DNA of 64,000 bases from Ereboglobus luteus (GTDB taxonomy: Bacteria > Verrucomicrobiota > Verrucomicrobiia > Opitutales > Opitutaceae), in assembly GCF_003096195.1 (NCBI RefSeq), contig NZ_CP023004.1, forward strand, positions 593,501 through 657,500, in the 5' to 3' direction. Position numbers and translations under genes: made by a program. The notes under the pieces were generated by a model that was not told where the DNA came from, did not search any database, and saw nothing but the letters and a program-made list of their open reading frames with translations. Position 1 is the stretch's first letter, and every line of letters begins with the position of its first letter. Shown here piece by piece: positions 17,204-28,900 of the stretch.

Positions 17204-18727
17204 ATGACCGTCCTAGAACAAGTCGAAGCTCAAATAGCACAACTCACCACTCGAACCACCAAACGCAATACGGGGACGATTCGCGCCCTCGCCGACGGCG
17301 TCGCGCAAATCGACGGACTCTCCGATGCCATGTATAACGAAATGGTGCAGTTCCCCGGAAACGCCATCGGCATCGCGCTCAACCTCGGGCAGGACGAAGT
17401 CGGCTGCATCATCCTCGGCGACATCGCCGCCCTCAAGGAAGGCGACGAAGTGCGGACCACCGGCAAACTCCTCTCCGTGCCCGTCGGCAAGGCTCTGCTC
17501 GGCCGCGTCGTTGACGCGCTCGGAAATCCCGTGGACGGCAAGGGCCCCATCGACGCCAAGGAAACCTATCCCGTCGAGCGCATCGCGCCCGGCATCATCT
17601 CCCGCAAATCCGTTTCGCAACCCGTCTTCACCGGCATCACCGCCATCGACTCGATGATTCCCATCGGCCGCGGCCAGCGCGAACTCATTATCGGCGACCG
17701 CGGCACCGGCAAGACCACCATCGCCATCGACACCGTTCTCAACCAGGCCAAGATCAACAAAATCGGCCTCGCCTCGGGCGACCCGAACTTCCGCCCCATC
17801 TACTCGATCTACGTCGCCGTGGGACAGAAGAATTCCAACATCGTCCGCACCATCGCGACACTCGAAGCCGCCGGCGCGCTCGAATACACCGTCGTCGTCG
17901 CCGCGCCCGCCGCCGACAACGTCGCCAACCAATACATCGCGCCCTTCGCCGGGGCCGCAATGGGCGAATGGTTCATGGAAAACAACATGGACGCGCTCAT
18001 CATCTACGACGACCTTTCCAAGCACGCCGTCGCCTACCGCCAGATCTCGCTCATCCTCAAGCGCCCCTCCGGCCGCGAAGCGTATCCCGGCGACGTATTC
18101 TATCTCCACTCGCGCCTCCTCGAACGCGCCGCTCGCCTCGACGGCAAGGGCTCGCTCACCGCGCTTCCCATCGTCGAAACACTCGCGGGCGACATCTCCG
18201 CATACATTCCGACAAACATCATCTCCATCACCGACGGCCAAATCTTCCTCGAAACCGACCTCTTCAACCAAGGCACGCGACCGGCGGTTTCCGTGGGTCT
18301 CTCGGTTTCCCGCGTCGGCTCCTCGGCACAAATCAAGGCGACGAAACAAGTCGGCGGAAAACTCAAGGGCGAGCTCGCCCAGTTCCGCGAACTCGCCGCC
18401 TTCGCGCAATTCGGCTCCGACCTCGACGAACGCACCAAGAAGCAGCTCGACCGCGGCAGCCGCATCGTCGAACTCTTCAAGCAACCCGCCGGCGCGCCCA
18501 TTCCGATCGAGCAGCAAGTCGTGACCCTCTGGGCCATGCAAAACGGCTATTACGACGCGCTCGAAATCAAGGACATCATCGCCACCGCCAAATCGCTCCG
18601 CGAATTCTTCGCCACGCGCAAGGAGGATATCCTCACCGAGATCCGCACCAAGGCCGCGCTCGACAAGGACCTCGAAGCCAAGATCAAGGCGGCGACCGAC
18701 GAGTGGCAGCTTACGCAAAAAGCCTGA
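17204..18727 (+). CDS. atpA: F-type ATP synthase subunit alpha
   Basis: The 507-residue product has the beta-barrel N-terminal domain, the nucleotide-binding domain with P-loop '[19 protein letters not shown]', and '[18 protein letters not shown]' carrying the arginine finger region. It is a non-catalytic nucleotide-binding subunit of the F1 hexamer. Length is normal. The start lies 12 bases after the right end of a repeat element. Confidence 0.97.
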   Translation: MTVLEQVEAQIAQLTTRTTKRNTGTIRALADGVAQIDGLSDAMYNEMVQFPGNAIGIALNLGQDEVGCIILGDIAALKEGDEVRTTGKLLSVPVGKALLGRVVDALGNPVDGKGPIDAKETYPVERIAPGIISRKSVSQPVFTGITAIDSMIPIGRGQRELIIGDRGTGKTTIAIDTVLNQAKINKIGLASGDPNFRPIYSIYVAVGQKNSNIVRTIATLEAAGALEYTVVVAAPAADNVANQYIAPFAGAAMGEWFMENNMDALIIYDDLSKHAVAYRQISLILKRPSGREAYPGDVFYLHSRLLERAARLDGKGSLTALPIVETLAGDISAYIPTNIISITDGQIFLETDLFNQGTRPAVSVGLSVSRVGSSAQIKATKQVGGKLKGELAQFRELAAFAQFGSDLDERTKKQLDRGSRIVELFKQPAGAPIPIEQQVVTLWAMQNGYYDALEIKDIIATAKSLREFFATRKEDILTEIRTKAALDKDLEAKIKAATDEWQLTQKA

Positions 18728-18737
18728 CGGCTTTTTG

Positions 18738-18892
18738 CTAATGAAGAATGTAAAATGTATAATGAAACCAAAGGCCCACACGACCACGCCCGCGCGCGAA
18801 AACATGCCTGTGCAAGGAGCGGCGGCGTCCCGCCGCCGGACGCGACGCAGTCGCGCCCCATTATCCATTCCACATTATCCATTATTCATTAG
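18738..18892. repeat. Family A inverted-repeat element, copy 3
   Basis: The element begins CTAATGAAGAATGTAAAATG and ends CATTATTCATTAG, the same termini as copies 1 and 2. About 85 bases of GC-rich sequence lie between the arms, including a small palindrome (gcggcggcgtcccgccgcc near 18821). It fills the gap between atpA (stop 18727) and atpG (start 18918). Confidence 0.8.
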
Positions 18893-18917
18893 GATTTAAT
18901 CCGCCGACACCAACCCG

Positions 18918-19807
18918 ATGCCATCAACCAGAGACATACGCAGGCGGATTAAATCCGTCAAAAACACCCGCCAGATCACGCGGGCGATGGAGCTTGTCGC
19001 CTCCTCGAAAATGAAGAAGGCGCAGCAAGCCGCGATCTCGGGCCGGCCCTACGCCAGCCTCCTCGTGTCGATGATCGCCAACATCGCCCCGCATTTCGAA
19101 GAGGGCGAGAGTCTCCACCCATTCATCGACAAGCGCGAAATCAAGACGCGCGGCATCCTTCTCATTACGACCGACAAGGGCCTCTGCGGCCCCTCAACAC
19201 CAACCTCTTCAAGCTCATCTCCGACAACATTCCGCGCACCACATCCGCGAAGTTTGTCTCCGTCGGACGCAAGGGCACGCAATACCTCGCCCGGATGAAA
19301 CGCGACATGATCGCCGACTTCCCCGTCAGCGACCACGTGACATTCTCGGAAACCCGCAACGTCGTTCAGTTCATGGTGAAAAAATATCTCGAAGGCGAGA
19401 TCGACACCATCGAAGTCCTCTACGCCACCTTCAAAAACACGCTCGTGCAAGTGCCCCAGCTCCGCCCCGTGCTCCCGCTGGCTAACCTCGCCCAAGCGGT
19501 TGAGGACCTTCGCAAGCAAAGCGGTGCCGAGCACAAATGCGACACGCGCGAGTTCATTTACGAACCCGGCCCGAAAGCCGTGCTCGACGCGCTGCTCCCA
19601 TTCTATGTGAACCGCGTCATCCACCAGTATTTCCTCGGTGCGAAAGCCTCCGAGCACAGCGCCCGCATGGTCGCCATGAAGACCGCGAAGGACAACGCCT
19701 CCAAGCTCCTCGACAACCTCACGCTCAAATTCAACAAAGCCCGCCAGACCGCGATCACCAACGAAATCATCGAAATCGCCGCGGCCAGCTTTGCGCAACA
19801 AAGCTGA
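18918..19807 (+). CDS. atpG: F-type ATP synthase subunit gamma, interrupted by a one-base frameshift
   Basis: The first frame (18918-19298) gives [20 protein letters not shown] through 'ITTDKGLCG', then garbles. The second (to 19807) gives '[17 protein letters not shown]' through '[15 protein letters not shown]'. Adding one base at 19188-19194 (ggcccct, expected ggcgccct) joins them as '[17 protein letters not shown]', the conserved gamma sequence, for a 296-residue protein of normal length. Gamma is the central rotating shaft. A deletion in an essential single-copy gene points to a sequence error rather than a real mutation. Confidence 0.88.
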
Positions 19808-19887
19808 AAAACCTGAAAACAAACCATCCGCAATCCAATCACTCACCAATTACCACCGCCCTTCAGCCTTCAGGTCTTCAGAACTTT
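19803..19887. repeat. Family B inverted-repeat element (copy 2)
   Basis: The left part gctgaaaaacctgaaaac overlaps the atpG stop codon. The right part cttcagccttcaggtcttca, continuing gaacttt, is complementary in motif. Same family as 9877-10010 and 21370-21467. About 70 further bases separate it from the atpD start. Confidence 0.7.
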
Positions 19888-19889
19888 AA

Positions 19890-21369
<1,480 letters not shown>

Positions 21370-21371
<2 letters not shown>

Positions 21372-21467
21372 AAGCCTGAAGGCTGAAAAAATACATTCAC
21401 TCACTCAAATTTCACACCACAGAATCTCCGACATTCAGCCTTCAAGCATTCAGGTCTTCAGAACTTT
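21370..21467. repeat. Family B inverted-repeat element (copy 3)
   Basis: The left arm aaagcctgaaggctgaaaaa begins at the atpD stop codon. The right arm (21431-21467) contains cattcagccttcaagcattc followed by aggtcttcagaacttt, and ends six bases before the atpC start. The right end 'cttcagaactttc' is shared with copy 2. Confidence 0.8.
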
Positions 21468-21473
21468 CCTCCC

Positions 21474-21878
21474 ATGTTAACACTCGAAATCGTCACACCA
21501 GCAGCCTGCGTTTATTCCGAAACGATAGACACGGTTGTCGTTCCCACGACGTCCGGTGAGATTGGAATTCTGCCCGGCCACCTGCCGCTGCTTACGCAAG
21601 TGCGCGCCGGCGAGTTGCGCGTGACGAAGGACGGCGTGGAGGATTACATCATCATTGGCGACGGCTTTGCGGAGATCGAGTGCGACCGTGTTTCCATCCT
21701 CGCTGAAAACGCAATCAACGACGAGGAGATCGACACCAACGCCGCCGAGGCCGCGGTCAAGCGGGCCGAGGCCGCGCTGAAAAACCGCGACAGCATGACT
21801 CCCGAGGAGCTCGACCGTGTCGAAGCCGCCATGCGCTTCTCGATGGCGCAACTCGCGCACAAGCTCATGAAGAAGTAG
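21474..21878 (+). CDS. atpC: F-type ATP synthase subunit epsilon
   Basis: The 134-residue product shows the beta-sandwich with 'TTSGEIGILPGHLPLLTQVR', typical of epsilon, and a C-terminal helical hairpin rich in Ala and Glu ('EAAVKRAEAALKNRDSM'). It links rotor to F1 and can inhibit ATP hydrolysis. Last gene of the operon. Confidence 0.95.
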   Translation: MLTLEIVTPAACVYSETIDTVVVPTTSGEIGILPGHLPLLTQVRAGELRVTKDGVEDYIIIGDGFAEIECDRVSILAENAINDEEIDTNAAEAAVKRAEAALKNRDSMTPEELDRVEAAMRFSMAQLAHKLMKK

Positions 21879-21907
21879 CTTGGGGCTTCGTTTCCCGTAA
21901 CGGCCCG

Positions 21908-22378
21908 ATGTCCCCGCCAGTCGAAATCACCGAGGTCTCGCACAAGGAAATCCCGATTGATCTGCTTTTGCAGGCGGACCCATCCGAGGAAAAACTCAAG
22001 GGCTACCTGCCCCGGTCAACATGCTTTGCCGCGTGGCTCGATGGCTTGCCGGTTGGCGCATGCGCGGTCATTCCCACCGCCGAAAAAGTTTACGAACTGA
22101 TGTGCATTTCCGTTGCGCCGGCTCACCAGCAAAAAGGCATCGGCGCGCGGTTGCTCCGGCATGTCATCGCAGAAATCGGAAAGCTGGGCGCGAAACAACT
22201 GACAGTCGGCACCGGCAGCTTTGGTTACCAACTGAGTTTTTATCAACGACAGGGTTTTCGTGTTTCATCCATCGACCGGGATTTTTTCATCAAAAACTAC
22301 CAAGTCCCGATTTTCGAAAATGGAATACAACTCAGGGACATGCTTCGCCTGACTTTCGATTATGGTAAATCAACGTAA
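21908..22378 (+). CDS. GNAT family N-acetyltransferase
   Basis: This 156-residue protein has the GNAT acetyl-CoA motif 'ISVAPAHQQKGIGARLLRHV' and the C-terminal 'FYQRQGFRVSSIDRDFF'. It follows atpC after 29 bases and may be read through from the operon, but nothing suggests a role in ATP synthesis. The acceptor substrate is unknown. Confidence 0.85.
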   Translation: MSPPVEITEVSHKEIPIDLLLQADPSEEKLKGYLPRSTCFAAWLDGLPVGACAVIPTAEKVYELMCISVAPAHQQKGIGARLLRHVIAEIGKLGAKQLTVGTGSFGYQLSFYQRQGFRVSSIDRDFFIKNYQVPIFENGIQLRDMLRLTFDYGKST

Positions 22379-22435
22379 CGCGCGGGAACCCATCCAGGGA
22401 TAAACGCGGCGGCGGTCGGAATACCGCGGACGCCC

Positions 22436-22457
22436 GGAACGGCGAAACCGCCCTACC
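22436..22457. repeat. Dispersed repeat family I (copy 2, reversed)
   Basis: ggaacggcgaaaccgcccta followed by cc is the reverse complement of the 22-base repeat at 11953-11974 except for one base. It lies in the gap between convergent GNAT and GH127 genes. Confidence 0.6.
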
Positions 22458-22477
22458 CCGACGCCGTTGCGAAGCGG

Positions 22478-24514
22478 TCACTTCACGACGGGGAATTGCG
22501 AGATTCGCAGCGTGGTGCAGCCGTAGGGGATCAGGGTGATTTCCTCCTCGGGCTGCCCGTAATCGTCGCCCGGCTTGAGCCGCGTGAAGGGAATCGGGCC
22601 GGTCATCTCATTGTATAATTTCCAATGGGGAATCCGCTTTGCCTTCACCTTTATTTGCACGGGCGCGTTTTTCAAATTCCAAAAATACTTCGCCTTCTGC
22701 CTGGATGGATCGACCGTGACCTTGAAGTGCTCCGCTGTCTTCTTCCTGTTGAAATTGACTATGCCGTAGTTCCAGTTGTCGGGCGAGGTGACTTCGTAAT
22801 AATGCTCGCCGTAGCGCGTCACGTCCTCGTCGGGGAACTTCTTTTTCGTCCATTGTTCCTCCATCCGCAGCGCATACACCAGCGGGCCGCGTTCCACCGC
22901 GATTGAGTTTTCATACCATGTGCTCGTGCTCACCTGCATCGGCAGGCTCAGTTCGAGAACGTCCCCGCTTTTCCACGCGCGACGGATCACGGCGATTTCG
23001 CCGGCGGCGGCACTGCGCTCCGGTTTTCCGTTCACGCTGATCTCCGCTTTTTTGCACCAACCGGGAATGCGCAGGTGCAGCGGAAAGTTGATTTCGGAAA
23101 CACCCTTGTCCTCGATTTGCACGGTGAAGCGGATGCGATCGTCCATCGGATAATACGTGTCCTCGGTGATTTTCACGCGACGTCCGTCGGCCACTTTGGC
23201 GGTGACTTCCGACGGCGAATAAACCAGCGCGGCGAGCCCGTTGTCGGGCGTCGCATGCCAGAGGTTTTGTGTGAACTTGGGCCAGCCTTGGTGCATGTTC
23301 GAGGCGCAGCAGGGATAACCCGAGAGCAGTCCGTAAACGAGATTGGTGCCGTGCTGGAGAACATCGAAGTTACGGATGTGGCGCGTCACCATCACTTGGT
23401 TCGCCTGCTGGAAATATTGCTTATACATGAAGTCGTCCGTGATCTGCGTGGGCAGCGCGTTGAACGCCACCCGCTCCAAATGGTCGGCGAAGGCCGTGTC
23501 GCCGGTGATGCCGAGTATTGTCTCGAGCGAATACATCAACTCCACCGCCGAGCACAGCTCGGAGCCTTGCGTGGGATTGCTGCCGTGCAGCGCCTCGTCG
23601 CCGCCATACATGCCCTGCGCGTGCCCGTTGAACTTGCGCAGGTCGGCGAATCCCTTGCGCACGGCGTCGAGGTATTTTTTCTCGGGATGCTGCTGATAAT
23701 ACACCGCGGGCTCCTTGATGCCTTGCGCGAGGTTGACGCAGTGAATGCTCGCGAAGCGCGCAAGGTCCTCGCCCTTGAGAAACATCCCCGTGAAGTCATG
23801 CCCCTGCTTGTGGAGCAGGTCGGCAAGCTCCAGCAAAAATCCGTCGCCCGTTATATTATACAACCAATACACAACTTGAATATTGTCGCACACGCGGAAC
23901 CGCGCCCAAAAAGTCCAATTGCCCAACGGTTTCTCGGGAAGCGTTTTTAGTTGGTATTGAAAATACCGCGTCATAAAACCGATCACGCGCTCGTCGCCCG
24001 TCGCCGAATGGTGCTGTTGCAGGATTTTCAGGACCACCATGCGCGGCCACCAATCCTCGGCATTCGTGCGCTGCAACCCCGGCTCGCGTCCGTAGTTTTT
24101 GGCGGGGCCGAAAAAACCGTCCTCGCGCTGGCTCGCAAGCGCCCACTCAACCCAGGGGCGCGCCTTTTCCTTCAGCGCCTCGTCATCCAAAATGTGCGCA
24201 AGAGGAAGCAGTCCGTCGATCCAGTAGGGGCCGCGCTCCCATTGGTCGCCGTCGCCGCCGAGCCAGCCGTTGCGCGGGCCCATCACCTGCGGATACAGCG
24301 TGTCCATTTGTCCCGTCGCGCCGGTTTTCTGGCGTTTCAGCATCTCGTGCAACCAGCCCTTCGCCTTGATGCTCCCGAGCGGAAGCTCGACGTAGGGTTT
24401 CCGCGCCAGCGGAAAACGATTGTTCGGATAATTGTATTCCGCCGACGCGCGCGCGCCGCCCAGGCACAGGGCGAGCGCGAGCACCAGCAACAACGGGGCT
24501 TGGGCTGTTTTCAT
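22478..24514 (-). CDS. Exported glycoside hydrolase family 127 (DUF1680, beta-L-arabinofuranosidase type)
   Basis: The 678-residue product starts with a signal peptide (MKTAQAPLLLVLALALCLGG). The catalytic core shows 'GSELCSAVELMYSLE' and 'GYPCCASNMHQGWPKF'. In the characterised GH127 enzyme HypBA1 the first Cys of the CC pair is the nucleophile and the Glu and Cys residues here hold zinc. An (alpha/alpha)6 barrel and C-terminal beta domains fit. Likely role: removal of L-arabinofuranose from plant glycans in the periplasm or outside. The start at 24512-24514 is chosen because it precedes the signal peptide; the frame extends upstream into gcvP's end. It follows gcvP by 49 bases on the same strand, an unexpected pairing. 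Confidence 0.88.
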   Translation of the reverse strand: MKTAQAPLLLVLALALCLGGARASAEYNYPNNRFPLARKPYVELPLGSIKAKGWLHEMLKRQKTGATGQMDTLYPQVMGPRNGWLGGDGDQWERGPYWIDGLLPLAHILDDEALKEKARPWVEWALASQREDGFFGPAKNYGREPGLQRTNAEDWWPRMVVLKILQQHHSATGDERVIGFMTRYFQYQLKTLPEKPLGNWTFWARFRVCDNIQVVYWLYNITGDGFLLELADLLHKQGHDFTGMFLKGEDLARFASIHCVNLAQGIKEPAVYYQQHPEKKYLDAVRKGFADLRKFNGHAQGMYGGDEALHGSNPTQGSELCSAVELMYSLETILGITGDTAFADHLERVAFNALPTQITDDFMYKQYFQQANQVMVTRHIRNFDVLQHGTNLVYGLLSGYPCCASNMHQGWPKFTQNLWHATPDNGLAALVYSPSEVTAKVADGRRVKITEDTYYPMDDRIRFTVQIEDKGVSEINFPLHLRIPGWCKKAEISVNGKPERSAAAGEIAVIRRAWKSGDVLELSLPMQVSTSTWYENSIAVERGPLVYALRMEEQWTKKKFPDEDVTRYGEHYYEVTSPDNWNYGIVNFNRKKTAEHFKVTVDPSRQKAKYFWNLKNAPVQIKVKAKRIPHWKLYNEMTGPIPFTRLKPGDDYGQPEEEITLIPYGCTTLRISQFPVVK

Positions 24515-24563
24515 GGGGATGATTTGTGAATTGTTGGGATTCTGAAAAAATATTCCTCGCCCC

Positions 24564-27395
24564 TCAGGCATCAGCCGGGAGCGGCGGGCAGCTGCAAACG
24601 AGATTTCGATCGCCGTAAACATTGTCCACGCGGCCAACAGACGGCCAGAACTTGTGCTCGCGCACCCACGCGGTCGGGAACGCCGCCTGCTCGCGCGAAT
24701 AGGGCCGGTCCCATGTGTCCGCGCAGACGACCTTCGCCGTGTGCGGCGCGTTTTTCAGGACGTTGTTCGTCTTGTCCGCGCGGCCCTCGACGACGTCCGC
24801 GATTTCCTTCGCGATCGCGATGAGCGCGTCGCAGAAACGGTCCAGCTCGACGAGCGATTCGCTTTCCGTCGGCTCGATCATGAGCGTGCCGGGCACGGGG
24901 AAACTCATCGTCGGCGCATGGTAGTTGTAATCCTGCAGGCGCTTCGCGATGTCGTCCACCTCGATGCCGTGCTTCTTGAACTGGCGGCAGTCGATAATGC
25001 ACTCGTGCGCGACATGGCCCGTCGCGCCCTTGTAGAGAATCGGGTAGTGCGCGTCGAGCCGGCGCGCGATGTAGTTGGCGTTGAGGATCGCGAGCTTCGT
25101 CGCCATGGTGAGCCCCGCCGCGCCCATCATGCGAATATACATCCACGTGATCGGCTGCACGCTCGCGCTGCCGTGCGGCGCCGCGCTGACCGCGCCGGGC
25201 GTGTTGTATTGCGAGTGTCCGGGCAGGAACGGCGCGAGGTGTTTTGCCACGCCGATCGGGCCGACGCCCGGGCCGCCGCCGCCGTGCGGGATCGCGAAGG
25301 TTTTGTGCAGGTTGAGGTGGCAGACGTCCGCGCCGATGTGACCCGGCGAGGTGAGGCCGACTTGCGCGTTCATGTTCGCGCCGTCCATGTAAACCTGCCC
25401 GCCGTGCGAGTGCACGATGTCGCAAATCTCGCGAATCGGCGCCTCGAACACGCCGTGTGTCGAGGGATAGGTTACCATGATCGCCGCGAGGTTGTCCGCG
25501 TGCTCGGCGGCCTTGGCGCGAAGGTCGGCGACGTCGATGTTGCCCGCCGCGTCGCACGCCACGACGACCACTTTCATGCCCGCCATCACCGCCGTCGCGG
25601 GATTCGTGCCGTGCGCGCTGACCGGAATGAGGCAGATGTTGCGGCGCCCCTGCCCTTGCGCGATGAGGTAGCGGCGGATCGTGATGATGCCCGCATATTC
25701 GCCGTTCGCGCCGGAGTTCGGCTGGAGCGAAACCGCGGCGAAGCCGGTGATTTCCGCGAGCCAGGTTTCGAGGTCGGAAAACAACTTCTCGTAACCGCGC
25801 GCCTGCTCCGCCGGCGCAAACGGATGCAACGCCGCAAACTCCGGCCAGGTGATCGGGAGCATTTCGCTGGCGGCGTTGAGCTTCATCGTGCACGAGCCGA
25901 GCGAGATCATCGAATGGCAGAGCGACAGGTCGCGCGCCTCGAGCCGCTTGATGTAGCGCAGCATCTCGTGCTCGGTGTGGTAACTGTTGAAAACCGGATG
26001 CGTGAGAAACGCGCTGGTGCGGAAATGCGGATTGCGGATTGCGGATTGCGGAATGGGGGAGACGGATTTTCCGGCGATGATTTGGATGAGGTCCTCGACA
26101 TCGGCGTCGGTTGTCGTCTCGTCGAGCGACACGCCGACGGTGCTCGCGTCGATTGCGCGGAGGTTGACTTGCTTCGCGGAGGCGCGGGCGTGAATGACGG
26201 ACGCATCCACATTTTGGATACAAAGCGTGTCGAAAACCGGAGCGTCGTTCGTGGCGATGCCGGCGGCCTGAAGCGCGGACTGGAGGCGCAGTGTGTGCGC
26301 GTGCGCGCGGCGGGCGATTTTGCGCAATCCCTCCGGCCCGTGATACACGGCATACATCGACGCCATCACGGCGAGGAGCACTTGCGCGGTGCAAATGTTC
26401 GACGTGGCCTTGTCGCGGCGGATGTGCTGCTCGCGCGTGCCGAGCGCGAGGCGGAGCGCGGGGGCGCCCTGCGCGTCCTTCGACACGCCGACGAGTCGTC
26501 CGGGCATCTGGCGCTTGCAGGCGTCCTTGGTCGCCATGTAGCCGGCGTGCGGCCCGCCAAAACCCATCGGCACGCCGAGGCGCTGCGTGCTGCCCACGGC
26601 GACATCGGCGCCGAACTCGCCCGGCGCGCGCAACAGCGTGAGCGCGAGCAGGTCCGCCGCCACCACGCAGAGCGCGCCCGCCTCGTGCGCGCGGGCGAAG
26701 AACCCGGCGTAGTCGCAAATGTTTCCGCGCGTGTCGGGATACTGCACGATCGCGCCGCACCAGGTGGCGTCGGGCGCGGCTTTCGCGTGATCGCCCGTGA
26801 CGACGTTGATGCCGAGCGGCTCGGCGCGTGTGCGGATGAGGTCGATGGTTTGCGGATGGCACGCGTCGGAAACGAAGAACGTGTTTCGCGCGGCGTTGTT
26901 CGCCATGCGATGGCAAAGCGTCATGGCCTCCGCCGCGGCGGTGGCCTCGTCGAGCAGCGAGGCGTTGGCGATGTCGAGCGCGGTGAGGTCGGTGACGAGC
27001 GTCTGGAAGTTGAGAAGTGCCTCGAGGCGGCCCTGCGAAATCTCCGCCTGGTAGGGCGTGTAGGCCGTATACCAGCCGGGGTTTTCGAGAATGGCGCGGC
27101 GAATGACCGACGGCGTGCGCGTGCCGTAATAACCGCGGCCGATGAACGAGCGGCGCATTTCGTTTTGGCGCGCGACCGCCAGCAATTCCGCCAGCGCGTC
27201 GCTCTCGCCCGCGGCCGCGGGAAGTTTCATCTCGCGCCCGAGCCGGATGCCCGCGGGCACGGTGGCGTCGATGAGCGCGTCGAGCGACGGCTGCCCGAGT
27301 GTTTCGAGCATCTTCGCAACATCGGCCTCGGTCGGCGAATTATGGCGTGGGGCAAAAACATCGGAGACGGTCTCCGCGGGCGTGGGATTTGTCAT
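24564..27395 (-). CDS. gcvP: Glycine dehydrogenase (decarboxylating), P protein of the glycine cleavage system
   Basis: The 943-residue PLP enzyme is of the single-chain form. The N-terminal half carries '[20 protein letters not shown]', and the C-terminal half carries '[20 protein letters not shown]', whose Lys binds PLP, and '[10 protein letters not shown]'. It decarboxylates glycine and passes the aminomethyl group to the H protein. No gcvT or gcvH is in the window. The linker between halves contains '[16 protein letters not shown]', encoded by a tandem 7-base repeat, which looks like an insertion tolerated in a loop. Confidence 0.95.
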   Translation of the reverse strand: MTNPTPAETVSDVFAPRHNSPTEADVAKMLETLGQPSLDALIDATVPAGIRLGREMKLPAAAGESDALAELLAVARQNEMRRSFIGRGYYGTRTPSVIRRAILENPGWYTAYTPYQAEISQGRLEALLNFQTLVTDLTALDIANASLLDEATAAAEAMTLCHRMANNAARNTFFVSDACHPQTIDLIRTRAEPLGINVVTGDHAKAAPDATWCGAIVQYPDTRGNICDYAGFFARAHEAGALCVVAADLLALTLLRAPGEFGADVAVGSTQRLGVPMGFGGPHAGYMATKDACKRQMPGRLVGVSKDAQGAPALRLALGTREQHIRRDKATSNICTAQVLLAVMASMYAVYHGPEGLRKIARRAHAHTLRLQSALQAAGIATNDAPVFDTLCIQNVDASVIHARASAKQVNLRAIDASTVGVSLDETTTDADVEDLIQIIAGKSVSPIPQSAIRNPHFRTSAFLTHPVFNSYHTEHEMLRYIKRLEARDLSLCHSMISLGSCTMKLNAASEMLPITWPEFAALHPFAPAEQARGYEKLFSDLETWLAEITGFAAVSLQPNSGANGEYAGIITIRRYLIAQGQGRRNICLIPVSAHGTNPATAVMAGMKVVVVACDAAGNIDVADLRAKAAEHADNLAAIMVTYPSTHGVFEAPIREICDIVHSHGGQVYMDGANMNAQVGLTSPGHIGADVCHLNLHKTFAIPHGGGGPGVGPIGVAKHLAPFLPGHSQYNTPGAVSAAPHGSASVQPITWMYIRMMGAAGLTMATKLAILNANYIARRLDAHYPILYKGATGHVAHECIIDCRQFKKHGIEVDDIAKRLQDYNYHAPTMSFPVPGTLMIEPTESESLVELDRFCDALIAIAKEIADVVEGRADKTNNVLKNAPHTAKVVCADTWDRPYSREQAAFPTAWVREHKFWPSVGRVDNVYGDRNLVCSCPPLPADA
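26024..26055. repeat. Tandem 7-bp repeat inside gcvP
   Basis: On the plus strand atgcggattgcggattgcgg, continuing attgcggaatgg, repeats the heptamer ttgcgga four times. It is read in frame on the minus strand as part of the gcvP interdomain linker. The iterated-motif style matches the intergenic repeat elements of this window, so an element may have landed in the gene. Confidence 0.75.
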
Positions 27396-27507
27396 GCCGC
27401 AACGCTAGGAATCGCGCCGCGCAGCTGGCAACAGATTTAACCCCAAAAAGCGCATTTGGATTGCCCGCGCCGCAAAACAAGCTCGCCCGCCCGCCGTCCG
27501 CTTCGAC

Positions 27508-28887
27508 ATGCTTCGCGCATCAATCAAAAAGGTGAAAGGCACGCTCCAGAGAATCTTCAAGCTTGAGGAAAATCGCACCACGATTTCGCGCGAAATCCTG
27601 GCCGGGCTGACGACGTTTGCCGCGATGGCCTACGTGCTCACCGTCAATCCCGGCATCCTGGCCGACGCGGGCATGGACAAGGCCGCGCTCGTCACCATCA
27701 CCGCGCTCAGCGGCGCTGTCGCCACCATCCTCATGGCGCTGCTCGCAAACTACCCGCTCGCGATGGCGCCGAGCATGGGCATCAACGCCATTTTCACCTA
27801 CACAATCTGCCGCGACTTGGGCACGGGCTGGTCCGACGCGCTCGGCATGGTTTTCATCAACGGCATCCTGTTTTTCATCCTGTCCGTGACCAAGGTGCGC
27901 GCGCGCATCGTCGATTCGCTGCCCTACTCGCTCAAGATCGCCATCACTTGCGGCATCGGGCTTTTCATCGCGTTTCTCGGGTTGCAAAAGGGCGGCATCG
28001 TCGTCGCCGACCGCGACACGCTTCTCGCGGCGAGCAACTTCGCCACCCCCGAGGTCGCGCTCTGCCTCGGCGGAATCATATTCACGATGATTCTGGTCAC
28101 GCGCCGCGTGCCCGGCGCGATCATCATCGGCATCATCGCAACGACAGTCGCCGGCGCGTTCATCACCGGCGCAAACGGCCGCGCGATCACGCACCTCGAC
28201 CTCGCCACCGCGCGCTGGCTGCCCGCCTCGCCAGAGCCGCATTTTTTCAAGCTCACCTTCGGTTTTCTCTCCAGTTGGGACGCGTTTATCAAGGCGGTCC
28301 CCGTCATCCTCGTGCTGTTGCTGATCTCTATGTTCGACAGCATCGGCACGCTCATCGGCGTCGCCAAGCGCGCCGGGCTGCTGCGCGACGACGGCTCGCT
28401 GCCGCGCATCGGGCGCGTCTTCGTAGCCGACTCGCTCGCCGCCACATGCAGCGCGCTTTTCGGCACATCGACCGTCGTCAGCTACGCCGAGTCCGCGTCG
28501 GGCGTCGAGGCGGGCGGGCGCACCGGATTGACCGGCGTCACCGTCGCGGTGCTCATGCTGCTCGCGCTGTTTTTGACACCCGTCATCCTGTGCATCCCCA
28601 ACGCCGCCATCGCGCCCGCGCTCATCATCGTCGGCGTTTTTATGATGCAGTCCGTCGTTGAGATCAAAATGGACGACTTCACCACCGCCGCGCCCGCCGT
28701 GCTCACGATCATGGCGATCCCGCTCACCTTTAGCATCGCAAACGGCATCGGCATCGGGATTCTCGCGTCGGTGCTGCTTGCGCTCTTTACCGGCAGGGCG
28801 CGATCCATCACAGTCATCGGTTACATAATCGCCGTCATCTTTTTCCTGAAATTTTTCCAACTCTTCCCGTTCAACCACGCGGGCTAA
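27508..28887 (+). CDS. NCS2 family purine permease (AzgA-like)
   Basis: The 459-residue protein has about 12-14 hydrophobic helices. 'AGLTTFAAMAYVLTVNPGIL' at the start and 'NYPLAMAPSMGINAIFTYTI' are typical of the AzgA branch, which transports adenine, guanine or hypoxanthine with protons. The 'GTSTVVSYAESASGVEAGGRTGLT' region is the conserved substrate-site loop. It is divergent from gcvP (112-base gap) and followed after 13 bases by a GTP cyclohydrolase II gene. Confidence 0.9.
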   Translation: MLRASIKKVKGTLQRIFKLEENRTTISREILAGLTTFAAMAYVLTVNPGILADAGMDKAALVTITALSGAVATILMALLANYPLAMAPSMGINAIFTYTICRDLGTGWSDALGMVFINGILFFILSVTKVRARIVDSLPYSLKIAITCGIGLFIAFLGLQKGGIVVADRDTLLAASNFATPEVALCLGGIIFTMILVTRRVPGAIIIGIIATTVAGAFITGANGRAITHLDLATARWLPASPEPHFFKLTFGFLSSWDAFIKAVPVILVLLLISMFDSIGTLIGVAKRAGLLRDDGSLPRIGRVFVADSLAATCSALFGTSTVVSYAESASGVEAGGRTGLTGVTVAVLMLLALFLTPVILCIPNAAIAPALIIVGVFMMQSVVEIKMDDFTTAAPAVLTIMAIPLTFSIANGIGIGILASVLLALFTGRARSITVIGYIIAVIFFLKFFQLFPFNHAG

Positions 28888-28900
28888 ACACACCGCCGCC

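Noticed and set aside
24571..26916. Arg-rich 781-residue frame on the minus strand
   Set aside because: It is an out-of-frame shadow of gcvP with extreme composition, common in GC-rich DNA.
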